The notes below the pieces were generated by a model that searched no databases, was not told where the DNA came from, and saw only the letters and a program-made list of their open reading frames with translations. Of a DNA stretch of 48,234 nucleotides, positions 34,101-44,882 are shown piece by piece. The stretch is taken from positions 1-48,234 of the forward strand of contig JAPEVC010000257.1 in assembly GCA_027946555.1 (NCBI GenBank), given 5' to 3'. The position numbers and the translations under genes were made by a program. Numbering within the stretch: the stretch's first letter is position 1; the number at the start of each line of letters is the position of its first letter. This stretch comes from Gnomoniopsis sp. IMI 355080 (taxonomy: Eukaryota; Ascomycota; Sordariomycetes; Diaporthales; Gnomoniaceae).

Positions 34101-36914
34101 TCGCGAAGTTTAATTCGAGGGACCCCCACGGTTGGCTCCGTACTTACGGGTCAGGAACCTGGGGAAGATGGGGCGCCACCGACAGGGGTGTTTTGAGCCG
34201 CATTTTTGACGTTCAAGGTTGGATTTGATGTAGAAAAGACAAGGAAAGACTCAATCTTTTGGTTATCAAGCTCAAAACATTGTATTTGAAAGGCTTCTTC
34301 GCGGGAGAACTGATGTGTGTGGACATGAGTTGGGTGGATACTGATCACTCGGCACAAAATCCTTCCTCGCTTGCACTTATATGGTCCGTCAGGGAACACA
34401 GTTCGCCGACTACGGCGAAGGACTCGTGAGAGTACATAGGACCATGATTGTAAAGCTATCTGTCTTTTCATCAGAGTAATAGGCAAAGACCTAGTGGCTT
34501 GGGTTCGACGGACGCCCCTCCCGCAATTTTGCGCCAGATCGAAGCAGCCGTGTGCAATGTTGATCCTCTGCGCGGCGGCTAGACTCGAGATAGGTTTAGT
34601 GCACCTGCATGAGAAACCGGACAGGCGGGACAGGCATATTCGGGACAGACACGTCCTTCGTCGAATATTAAAGGCATGTCTGTGATTGGATCAAATTTTC
34701 AAGAATTCAACCGTGCCAGGGTCCCGTCGCTCCACCGTCAAAGGTATGCCATTATCAAGAGCATTTTGGCCACTCGCACTCGCCCGTCGCCACCAGCGAT
34801 CACATGCGGTGAATTAAATAAACAGCATGGCAGTGTCATTTTACACAGCCAAGAAACATGCCGTACAACTTGGGTGAGGTAACATTTATAGCAAGCAAGC
34901 CAGACGCAGGGCAGGAGTGCGGAAGCACAACCTACTGTGTAAGCAACGCAAGGGCACGGGACGCGTCGATCGTGTAGTGTAATACGACAGACAGTATAGC
35001 CTGTAGCATGGCCCTGTCGACTTGCTGTTATCCGATCCATCAATAGACAGAAAGGCCAGAAGGTCATCGAACCACTGCGTTGCCATGAACAACAAACAAA
35101 GCTGCAAATATCCAGCCACCACGGAGATTTGACCCAAGAACGGGTTGATCGTGCTAGTGTTTCCCGATCTCGGCTGCGCTTCGTTTCGAGTGTCCACCAG
35201 AGTGACCGTTGCATGGCTCGGAACATTGCCGCCCTAGCGCGGAGGTCATTGGCCAACCTCGGAAATGCCCACAAGAAAGACAAAAGGATGTGCCTTTTGC
35301 AGCCGGGTTGGATGATAACAGAGCTGGCAAAAAGACGATCTGACTAGATTCACTATGTGCTATATCTGTATGTAATCTGCTCTGTGTTTCGACGCCAACT
35401 TTTGAGAAAGGGGAAAACAAGAACAATGGAGAGTTGCGTGCGTTTTACAAGACGGTGAGCAAGTTTCAACAGAGAGGACTGGGCGGCCGGGCGGGCGAGG
35501 CGGACAGCATGTTGCGACTCAAGCGGAGCCCTGGCGCGAAGAAGATCTGCTTTCTTTTGTGGCGCGTGCCTCGTGTGGGTCACCGCTCTTGCGGGATCTA
35601 GCACCGACAGCCGAAGATTGTTGAGCTGTTGCCGTTCACTTTCCGAAGCTGCGAGGCGATTCATTGCTTGGGGCATGTGTCTTGTTCAGCTGCAGCAAAG
35701 TGTGCCTCCCAAGATGCAAGTAGATCTTCTTTTGGAAAGAGGAAAAAGACGATTCAAGAAAGAGCTTCGTTCGGATTAGATGGCATCGTGCGCATGAGGG
35801 AATGAAACGGTTTGTTGATCGATGGGACCCGTATACAAAGTACTCCGTACATCTGTCTCTTTTCCAGTCCGTGCAGTCCCTGTCGTGGGACTAGCCGTCA
35901 AATTGCATGCTGCATGAGGGCCTGATCCCTGTCGCCGTTGCATCCCGAGTGAACTCTCTTCAACCGCAGCCTGCCAACGCCAGCTCTAGACCAACGGACA
36001 GACCTCCTCCTGGCTGCCATTGTACGAGATTCCTGCTGCTACCGAGACCACAAATTTTTCTTCATGCGGGAATCATCACGATCTGGTGGGTTACTCGCTC
36101 TGGCTCTGGCGTCCTTGCGAGTGTCATCCAGTTCCAGTACAAGAGGCATATGCCTACCTTTTTGAACTTCCACCATGATGCTGCACTCCACATATCACAA
36201 TTTCTGAGGTCCTGAGTCGGTTATCATACCAACTTGTGGTGTGTCAGTTCTGTCAATGTCACCATACGGGCGAGTATGCCCGGGGTTCTGAATATCACAA
36301 GCCAAGATTTCGCCTCAAGTGGACGCACAATCTGGGACTGGCATCCTTGATCGCGATAGAGATCAACCGCGAGATTTCCTGTTTCCAATTCCTCACCAGG
36401 CTCATTGGCCATTACCAATTTGTGGACCTCTATCGGACCCAGTCCTTTTTTTTTGTCCTTCGTGGTTGCGCTCCCCCCGGTCAGGTAGGTAGCAATGGTA
36501 GGTGTGCAGCCTCCCTGTACCGGCGATGGTCTTCCGTAGCGCATGTCGATCAACCTATTTATCCCCTCCTCCCATCACCCTCGTCTTTCTTGTTATGACT
36601 TTCTCATCTCTCCGGAGCTGTTATTCTCCAGGCTTTTACGAAACAGCATCTTCCCTCTCCTTGCTGTACATACCTTGCAATCCGTTACGTGCTCTCTGTT
36701 TTCGACAAACTTAATCCAGTATACATATCACAAAACTATTATTTCGAACTCTCTCGCATATACTGCCGACGTCCTCAGCTCCGCCATCTACTAGGATTCG
36801 CGAGAGCTCGAGTCCAAGATATACGCGACACCTCACTTTGCACTTGAACTTCGGTCCATCTGCTTTAGTGCCGTGTCCGAAAGTCGTAAGACTGAGCATA
36901 TTTTATCTGAAGCA
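31165..36914. other. Longest gene-free spacer (5.75 kb), between the APSES gene and the MFS gene
   Basis: I recognise no gene. The start is the 3' region of the APSES gene, with a G6T12 tract at 31259-31276. The middle (about 31920-33900) is richer in A/T and holds short frames without similarity, a TACCTAGGTA palindrome (32233-32242), and the second half of a diverged repeat pair (about 33661-33793). This suggests old decayed repeat DNA. From about 36480 the strand becomes C/T-rich, consistent with the MFS gene leader. Confidence 0.45.
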
Positions 36915-38708
36915 ATGACCCTAACAAAACAGAGACCAACCCGTAACCCGGACGATTTCCCGACGCTACAGCTATTCCTCCTAGGTGTGTAGATTGGCCT
37001 CCTTAACGTAGCCTCTAGCTCAGACACGTGGCTAACGGACCTTCTAGCTATTGTTCGTCTTGCTGAACCCATCGCTCTCACTTCGATCTTTCCCTATGCC
37101 TGGCAACTCGTGAAAAGATTCGAGGTCGGCAACGAGGAAGATGCAGCCACCTACTCCGGCCTGCTCATCTCGTCCTTCGCGCTCGCGGAGGCCGTGATGG
37201 GCATGTATTGGGGAGGTCTTTCAGACCGTATCGGGCGAAAGCCGGTCCTGCTGGTAGGCTGCGCTGGAACCATGGTCAGCATGGTGGTCCTCGGATTTGC
37301 CTCCAACATCTGGATAGCGCTGATAGGCCGAATCTTTGGTGGAGCACTGAATGGCAACATCGGCGTGATCCAGACCATGGTCGGCGAGCTGGTTACCAAA
37401 CCTGAGCACGTAAGTCAATTGCCTGGTTCTCTTATAACTTGACTAGTCTCAAGACTGACTTTATCTAGGAACGTGAGTGATACATGGCAATCCGCTTTGC
37501 CCCCCAATCAAATTTTAACAAATGCTGACTTTATTTTCTCAGCTCGAGCATATGCGATCATGCCTTTTGTGTGGAGTATCGGAACGATCATTGGTCCTTG
37601 CATCGGAGGCACCTTCGCGGACCCTCACACGACCTGGCCGGACGTTTTCCCCAAAGGGAGCACCTTCGACAGATTCCCCTACCTCCTCCCGAACCTGATT
37701 TGTGCTATGCTCCTGTTCATCAGCATCTTTTTGGGCTATTTCCTGCTCGAGGAGACCCACTCCGAAATGGATCCACGAATTCAACTACCGGTCGATACAT
37801 TTGCCTCCGAGGAGACGCCTCTAAGGGAGACCTCCGACGCCATCAAGCGACCCGCTGTGGATATCCGTTCCGCAACGTATGGCACTTTCCGGGACCTAAA
37901 CACGCAGCCGACAGAGCTGCGTGAGGAATCGGAGGAGAAGGAAGTGCGATACAACATTTTCTGCAACAAGCGCATCATGGCCATTGTCGTCGCGATGGGC
38001 ATCTATACGTTCCACGCCATGTGCTACGATCATCTCATGCCCATCTTTTTCGAGGACGACCGAGTGCCTCTATCGGGTTCGACTGCCGTTCCGGACATCT
38101 TCTACTTTCCCGGCGGTCTCGGCCTCTCTATGAATGCAGTCGGCGTCGTCATGGCCATCAACGGCGTCATCGCCCTTTTCATCCAGGCTGTCATCTTCCC
38201 CTACGCTGCGACTAAAGTCGGCGTGTTCCGCCTCTTTCTCATCGTCACCGTCCTCCACCCCATCGCCTGTCTACTTATGCCATACCTTATCTGGGTGCCC
38301 GAGTCGCTCATGTATCCTGCCATGTACATTTGTCTCACGATCCGTGACGTCTTCAACATCATCGTGTACCCGTTGCTCCTCATCCTCATCAAGGAGGCTA
38401 CTCCCACGCCTAAGATCTTGGGAAAAGTCAACGGATTCGCGGCCAGTGCTGGTGCGGCATGCAGGATGATTGCGCCACCTGTGGCAGGCTTCTTGTACAC
38501 CGTTGGCAGTAGGATGGACTGTACGGCGCTTGCATGGTGGGGCAGTGCCCTCGCTGCTGTCGTGGGATCGGTACAATGTTTCTCGATCGAGAGGGTCAAG
38601 GCTGTGGATCACCAAGCGGATGAGGTGGAGAGCTTGGTCCCGAGGCCTAAGACGCCAGCGATGGTCTCGGTGAGGTCTCTCTCGGATGATGAGGTGATGG
38701 AGTACTAG
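36915..38708 (+). CDS. Major facilitator superfamily transporter (DHA1/ZIFL1-like drug-proton antiporter type)
   Basis: Four exons: 36915-36984, 37048-37409, a 4-nt microexon 37469-37472, and 37543-38708 (533 aa). The microexon (GAAC) is needed to restore frame and yields KPEHEPRAYAIMPF. It is flanked by GTAAGT/CTAG and GTGAGT/TCAG signals. The protein has about 12 hydrophobic segments in two halves with a long central hydrophilic loop (around SATYGTFRDLN). MFS motif A, GGLSDRIGRKPV, lies between TM2 and TM3 near residue 80, and a second loop motif lies near GPCIGGTFADP. N-terminal AIVRLAEPIALTSIFPYAWQ and the microexon region resemble fungal relatives of plant ZIFL1. Such carriers export small molecules or metal chelates using the proton gradient, at the plasma or vacuolar membrane. 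The substrate is unknown. Confidence 0.9.
37469..37472 (+). other. Four-nucleotide microexon (GAAC) of the MFS transporter gene
   Basis: Upstream intron 37410-37468 (59 nt) ends ATCTAG. Downstream intron 37473-37542 (70 nt) begins GTGAGT, has GCTGAC and ends TCAG. The upstream exon ends in phase 0 (CAC) and the last exon needs one extra base in front of CTCGAGCA. GAA plus C supplies Glu and the first base of CCT (Pro). Skipping it, or retaining either intron, breaks the frame: reading on gives GAA CGT GAG TGA. Confidence 0.8.
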
Positions 38709-39704
38709 GCGTCTCTCAACGAGAGGGCCGACTTGGAGCCAACCACCGGGGACGAAAAGTATTTGTTGGAGAGGAAAAAACGAGTTGGTGGGTTCCGCGA
38801 GCCCCTATTGATTCTCACGACTGCATTAATTCGGAACGATGTGTGCGAGAAGCATAACCGGCGTTCTATCACGATGTTTGGGAATCGGAGTTGGGTGGGC
38901 TTGTAAAGACAAAAGATGCATACGGTGGCACGCGATTGCATTCTTGGCTGAAATTTTCAGGAGTACGGGTCAGTGCTTGGTAGCGTCTAGCGTTCATGTT
39001 GGCCTTGGTGTTGGTGTTTCGGGAATTATTCTGGTTCTTGGTTTGAATAGCGAGACGGATCCCTGAATACCCTCCGAGGATAGACGTATGTAGCTTAATG
39101 AATATTGATTTGAGCAGACTTCACGTTTGATCTAGTGCGAAAAAGATGTAACCGTAGATGTAAGAGCTGAGAACTTCAAATAAGTATGAGGGATCGAGAG
39201 GCTTCTAGTACCTACGTTGGGAGCGTTGAAAGGACGATACTTGGTGCCGGAAGATTGAAAACCCTAACCCGTCTATGGTATTAAGCACCAATTCGGCAAG
39301 GGAACCTGATACTCCCTAGCCATGGAATCATGTCCTCTTTCGTCTTGTCCAAAATGTATTTGTTCCAAGTGGAATACTTGGTACTCTGATTTCCTCATAC
39401 AACCAAGTTTGGTCGGGTCAAAAGGGCGGAAATGCTCTGTGCTGCGTCTTCAAGATTGTTGCCGACTGTGTGTCCAGAATCTTGCCCCGCCTCCGATTCA
39501 AGAATTTCATTTCACTTTTCTGACGCATCTTACCAAATATAGGTCGCACTCACCAAAGAACAACCAATCTCTATAGAAGCAGTCCTACCGAAGACCGCAA
39601 ATCTTAACTGCAGTTCTATTGGATTCTCTCAGACTCACTAAGGCCTCAGCACCTCTGGCGGAAAAGGGGACAACGGCGGCTTGCGTCACACCCTCTCTTG
39701 CAAG
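38709..39704. other. Intergenic spacer between the MFS gene and cns1
   Basis: About 1 kb with no supported gene. It should contain the MFS 3' UTR and the cns1 promoter. No TATA box or structured element stands out. Confidence 0.5.
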
Positions 39705-41003
39705 ATGGTACACTTAGAAGAGATCAACGACAAAATAGAGACCACCCTCAAGGTCTCGGAAGACACGCCCACACCAAACCCAGCCCCAGCACAAACACCA
39801 AGCTCACAGAATGCCCCCTCTGCACCCTCCAAGCCCATCGGGCCTTCCTTACCCCCTGTCCCAACTCCAGCCCTGCCCCCTCAACTCGCCCACAACGCCG
39901 GGAAATCCGTCGACGAGATCCTCGCCGACCTCAACAAATCTCCGCTCTTCATGACCGAACTAGATGACGACAACAACACAGACCTCGAAGCGCTGCAAGC
40001 CCTCGCCTACGAGGGCACACCCCTCGAGAACGCCACAGATTTCAAAGCTAGCGGCAATGAGGCCTTCCGCGAGAAGCGCTGGGCCGACGCACGCGAACAC
40101 TATGGGCGCGGCGTCGCGTTGATCACGGGCGAGGAGAAACGCCGCGCGCGCGGCGACCCTCCACATGCAAATGATGCGCTAGGCAATGACGAGGCCGAAG
40201 TGGCCGCTCAGCGCGCCGTGCTCGAGGTGCTGTACGTGAACCGCGCCGCATGCCAGCTGGAGCTGGGAAACCACCGGCAGTGCTGGCTGGACTGCGCCGC
40301 GGCGCTGGCCCTCAACAGCCGCAACGTCAAGGCCTGGTACCGTAGTGCCAAGGCGCTGCTGGCGGTGGGACGAGTCGCGGAGGCGGATGAGGCGTGTGCA
40401 GGCGGGCTGGCGGTGGATGCGAACAATGGCCCGCTGCGCGCGATCGCGAGGGACATTGTGGCCAGGGCGGAGGCGGAGGCGCGCAAGGCCGCGGAGGAGG
40501 AGCGGCGCAAGCTGGAGGGCGCGAGGCGAGGGGTCAATCTACGCAAGGCGCTGGAGGCGCGGGGGATCAAGGTGCGCAAGAGCGCGCTGCCGCCGGATAC
40601 GGGCGATGCGCGCATGGAGCTGGTGGAGGATGGTAGCGGTGGCGAGGGCACGCTCACCTTTCCGACTGTGTTGCTGTATCCGGCGCATTATGAGAGTGAT
40701 TTCATCAAGGCGTTTAGTGAGAAGGAGAACCTGATGCAGCATTTTGGGTATGTTTTCCCTTTGCCATGGGATAAGGCCGGCGAGTATAGTGCCAATGGGG
40801 TCGAGTGTTTCATGGAGACAGTCACGGGGGGACTGGTCAAGGTGGGCAAGAAGGTATCGTTGTTGAAGGTGGTGAGCTTGGACAATGTGGAGGTTTTGGA
40901 TGGCGTGGTAAAGATTTATGTCATTCCCAAAGCAAAGGCTGAGGGATGGGTGGCTGAATTCAAGGCTGCTAAGGCCAAAGAAAAGGAGAAGGAGGGGACC
41001 TGA
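39705..41003 (+). CDS. cns1: Cns1/TTC4-type TPR cochaperone of Hsp90
   Basis: Single exon, 432 aa; the start at MVHLEEIND is the first ATG in frame. Residues 20-65 are Pro-rich. DEILADLNKSPLFMTEL (about 70-86) is the conserved Cns1 N-terminal motif. TPR repeats cover about 108-250. They contain the carboxylate-clamp residues that bind the EEVD tail of Hsp90/Hsp70: Lys114 and Asn118 in DFKASGNEAF, Asn179 in NRAAC, and Lys209 and Arg213 in VKAWYRSAKA. A charged helix (about 250-285) leads to the C-terminal wheel domain with FPTVLLYPAHYESDFI and FGYVFPLPWD. Cns1 is a cytosolic cochaperone, essential in yeast, linked to Hsp90 clients and eEF2 folding. The segment 40060-40660 is notably G/C-rich compared with its surroundings. 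No intron is needed. Confidence 0.95.
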   Translation: MVHLEEINDKIETTLKVSEDTPTPNPAPAQTPSSQNAPSAPSKPIGPSLPPVPTPALPPQLAHNAGKSVDEILADLNKSPLFMTELDDDNNTDLEALQALAYEGTPLENATDFKASGNEAFREKRWADAREHYGRGVALITGEEKRRARGDPPHANDALGNDEAEVAAQRAVLEVLYVNRAACQLELGNHRQCWLDCAAALALNSRNVKAWYRSAKALLAVGRVAEADEACAGGLAVDANNGPLRAIARDIVARAEAEARKAAEEERRKLEGARRGVNLRKALEARGIKVRKSALPPDTGDARMELVEDGSGGEGTLTFPTVLLYPAHYESDFIKAFSEKENLMQHFGYVFPLPWDKAGEYSANGVECFMETVTGGLVKVGKKVSLLKVVSLDNVEVLDGVVKIYVIPKAKAEGWVAEFKAAKAKEKEKEGT

Positions 41004-41674
41004 AGGTGGATAATTTGGTCAAACCCAGGGAATGTACAATGGCTGCCGGCTTGCAACAAATCTACGGATGTGGAAACGTTGCTGAGAAATACTGCATCTG
41101 TCCTTCAATTCATGCAGAGCCATGACTCCAGCAATCACATCTCAAGACGCAGTGCATTGCATGGTCAAACCTTTCTACCTTTGAGTGCACGGTGTGGTGA
41201 ACACTGAATCAGAACATTATGATATCAGCTCGAAAAATCACACTGATCGAAATGCAAGCCAAATAGACAATTAAAGCGACTCAAAGCTTCCTTCTAGAAG
41301 ACACGAGTATATATTGCTGCGCTGGTTGTAGATGGGAAGGCTTTACCTAGACAACTTTTTCCACCATGACCTACGCTTAGCATAGCTATCCCAAAATTCA
41401 CACCGAGGCACAACCATAACGGCCCAATGTGAATAAAGGAGTTCTATAACGGTCCAAATATTTAAATACCTTGATTTGCTCTATTTACTTCGGCCTGAAG
41501 GCTCGAGAACATAGAATTCTGTGGCGAATTCTTAAGCCCCCTCTTTAATAATAGGTTTGTTATCTCGGCGACAGAATTTCTCACTTGGAAAAGCGCGACT
41601 ATTGACGGGAGCGGGATGCTGGAAGGCCAGGAAAGAAGGAGGCCAGAGAGGTGGAAGGAGCCTACAATACCTGA

Positions 41675-41690
41675 CCTAGGTACCTAGGTA
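41675..41690. repeat. CCTAGGTACCTAGG palindrome
   Basis: A 14-base perfect palindrome (41675-41688) whose inner unit TACCTAGGTA (41681-41690) also occurs at 27890-27899 and 32233-32242. All three lie in gene-free spacers. I know this motif as common in Sordariomycete intergenic DNA; its function is not established. Confidence 0.7.
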
Positions 41691-43991
41691 GGCACCCACC
41701 TATCATAAACAAGTAGAAGTAGCTAACCTAGATTCTAATGACTGCGCTGGCCGTAAATGTGGGAGTTCAAGCCAGATCAGTAATAGTTCGGTTGTGGCAA
41801 AGCAAAGCAGCGATGCTGAGGCGACACTTGCAGTTCTTGGGGGTAGTCATACGCCTACATATGTCCAGGATGACTGGGGAATTTGAGGTAGCCAATGAAT
41901 CTAACTTTGATTACTTGGGCCTTTTGACTATGCTTTTTTTTGTCAAATCCGCATCTGAGAGGCCTCTTTCTAGTTTGATAGAGCAGAAATGGAGCCAGGG
42001 CACCCATGTATTCTTGCTTGGAAGGAGGGGGCGAGGTATCTCGTGCTTTGCACACGCGTTCCTATGTCATATCCTACCTCGATGCACAAAAGAAGAGGAT
42101 CTATATGAGCCAAAGCATTAAGGTTGAAAGTAAGGCGGAGATTAACGTCGAAGCCAGTAACGGGTCTCTCCTCCGCTCCAATCGCCTATTTATAGGCTTA
42201 TTTGTCAGATGATATTGGAATTCGTTTGAAGCACAAGAAGTGAACACCACAACAGCATGCGAGTTCTAAGTATAGAAGTTCAATTTCAAGTGTAGGAGAC
42301 AGGCCATGGCTGCAGCCTGCTTGTGGTCAAAAAAAGCGAGCCAGCGTAACGATAGAATTTTTACAATTTCATTCAACGTCAGTAACCGCCATGCATACCT
42401 AGTTAAGGTGGACACAAATGTTTTGTAAGAATGTAAAAAGGTCAATTTTCTTATGAGCATTTAAATGGCCTCGTATTTCACCCACGCCCTGGAGGTCGTT
42501 GCTGCAGGGGTCTGTATTTGGTAAGCGCCTTTGATTGGCTCATTTACATTGGCAACCTTTCTTCCAACCAAGTCTCGTCACCAACCACACCAATTTCACT
42601 GTCAAGCCTGATGGCTATTATTCGTCAGTTCCAACGCAACCTGTCTCACTACAGCAGTGGTGAGTCCAGGCTGCCTGAGCTGAGAAGAACTCGGTGTACC
42701 CTGTCACATCACAAACAAGCCTGGCCAATGAAGGGAGCCGACTTCAGCAGCCGACTCGCAACTCTCTCGACTCGAACGGCGTTGCAGCACTCCATAGGAC
42801 ATGACATCTGATGAACCTGGCGCGAGAGTAAAATCTTGTCTTACATCAACAAGGCAGACTACCACAGTGCTCCGCCCTATCATGCGACTGCGGCTGCGAT
42901 ACTAGACTAATGGAATTCCGGACGTCGGTCACCCACTTGAGTACCAGCAGGGAAAATCTCGGTGAATTCCTACAGAGAGCGACAGAAAACAGCTGGCTGA
43001 ATGGCAATGACCCATGACCCGCACCTTGGAAAAACAAGAAGCTCACTCAAGCCACTGTTTTTAACCTTAGTTGGCCCGACCGGACATTTCTGCTGATGGA
43101 ACATTCGCCCCACCGGCCACATGGACAACCTCGTGGCACGGCCATTTCTTGCTTACTATTCTTAGAAAAGTCGACGCATGCCAACTGGTCACCTCCACAA
43201 AGAACAACACAAGAAACATGACGAGGCGAATCGATAGCTCAATTTGGCGCTGCTCGTCTCAGTACGCGCGGATGCCGGCTGGCAGCTCAGAGCCCTGGAG
43301 CTCAGACTTTATATGGGGCTAGACGCTGGACGTTTCTGCTCATTTGTGCCACGATTCCCTTGCATCAAGCTGTTGTCGAATATTTTCCGACCTTTCACTG
43401 TCGAACCTGCCACGGCGCCCACCCGTGAGATGCAAGCCGTGACGTGGATGACAGGCGAGTATGCGAGACAAAATGCCAGGCCAGCCAATGCTAGCAAAAT
43501 ACTCCTGTGTGCCTGTGTACGCAGTATGCTGGGCACAGACGCTGTCAACGCGGGCCGCTGCGTCCTGCATCGTAGACGCCGGCAAAATGTACGGAGTCCC
43601 TTGAAAAACAAACAACAACAACACGCCGGAGTGCAGCGGCTACTGGTACGAACTGTGGCAGTGATCCTACCAGGACGATCCCTTACTAGACCATCATCAT
43701 CGTTCGTGGGGGGTGTGCAGCGGCCGTCGCGATGGGCCGCTCACCTCCCGTTCGACAAACGACGTACCAGTCGTACCTGAGCACAGGGCTAGCCACTCGG
43801 GTCTCTTTCGCGGTCGGGTTGCGGTTTCAGCAAAGAATAGCAACATCCTATCTTACAAGCCGCCTGGTCGAGGAACCAGAGGCCTCGATGGCGATCTGTC
43901 AAACTGCAGAAATGACCTGCATTGCCCCTAGCGCCTACTGTTCATCTCCCGCTTCGCAGTGCCGTCCAAACTTGGTCAATGAACCAATTGA

Positions 43992-44025
43992 CCATGACTG
44001 GGAACTGAAAGTCCCATGACTGGGA
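43992..44025 (+). repeat. 12-base direct repeat, period 22
   Basis: CCATGACTGGGA occurs at 43992-44003 and again at 44014-44025. GGGA in the first copy can also pair with TCCC just before the second. It is short, and no function is evident. Confidence 0.8.
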
Positions 44026-44855
44026 TGTCAAGCTAATTCCCCCGGATCTGACGGGGGATCCGCTGCTGCATGGGGGTCCATCATCTTCATACCAACTTGA
44101 AGCCCCATGAGCCAATCTTCGGAGACTTTGTGGCAATCTTCGAGAAGGCTAGTTTTTCAAAATGCTGGATGGGTGGCATATCGTGACCTGGGGATGGCGA
44201 TGTGAGACAGCAGACTCGTTGGATATGATTGTCCCACCGGAAAGACTGGTGGGTCCTCGTTTTCATTGCGAGTGTAGCGCCAACGCTCGCCAGCCATCCG
44301 GAGCACGCAGCGTGCATCACCAGGACCCCTGTCGGTAAGCGCCGACTGGCCCTCGACCAATCCTGCGCGACCAATCACAACGCCTGAACTGAGACCTCTC
44401 CATCGGCCAGCGACCACTCCTCCTTCTGCTTTCTCCCACACAGGTCAGCGATGCTCAGCCCAGACCTGCACCCATTTTGCCTTCTCTAGTGAGAGGGTGT
44501 GTGGTAAGTAGCAAGCATGCTTCTGGTAGCATGGCCTTGAGGGCGCCCTCTTGCAGCCAGGTGCTCCGTAAAAGTGAAGAGGCCCTTCTGGGTCCTGCAG
44601 GTAGGCCGGCTTCTAATAAAGAATCCCACATGCCACATGAAATTTCCTCGAAATCCCATCCTTCCCTCTTCTATGCTGGAAATCCTGCCGGGCAGTTGGA
44701 TTATCCTGTCATGCGGCCCGTTCTCTCTTTGTTTCACTGATGCTGATGACCTCTGCTATTCCGTGACTTCTTTCTCTTAAAATAGATTTTTGTACTTTGC
44801 TTACGTTTCCTGAGTTCCGCTGGCCGACTTTTTGTTTCCCTTTCATATATCCGGC

Positions 44856-44882
44856 ATGAAGCACAACCAAGATGGGTTCTAA
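44856..44882 (+). promoter_or_regulatory. Upstream ORF overlapping the start codon of the proline-rich protein gene
   Basis: ATG at 44856 opens an 8-codon frame (MKHNQDGF) ending TAA at 44880-44882, in a different frame from the main ATG at 44872. The uORF start has G at -3; the main start has A at -3. If the transcript begins upstream, scanning ribosomes would meet the uORF first and pass over the main start. The transcription start is unknown. Confidence 0.4.

Larger units (their letters stand above)
41004..44871. other. Spacer (3.9 kb) between cns1 and the proline-rich protein gene
   Basis: No gene recognised. The first 1.4 kb is A/T-richer and includes the palindrome CCTAGGTACCTAGG (41675-41688). 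The frame at 43244-43780 is open but begins with a non-ATG codon and has no domain. A 12-base direct repeat lies at 43992-44025. From about 44250 the sequence is C/T-rich, consistent with the promoter and leader of the next gene. Confidence 0.45.
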
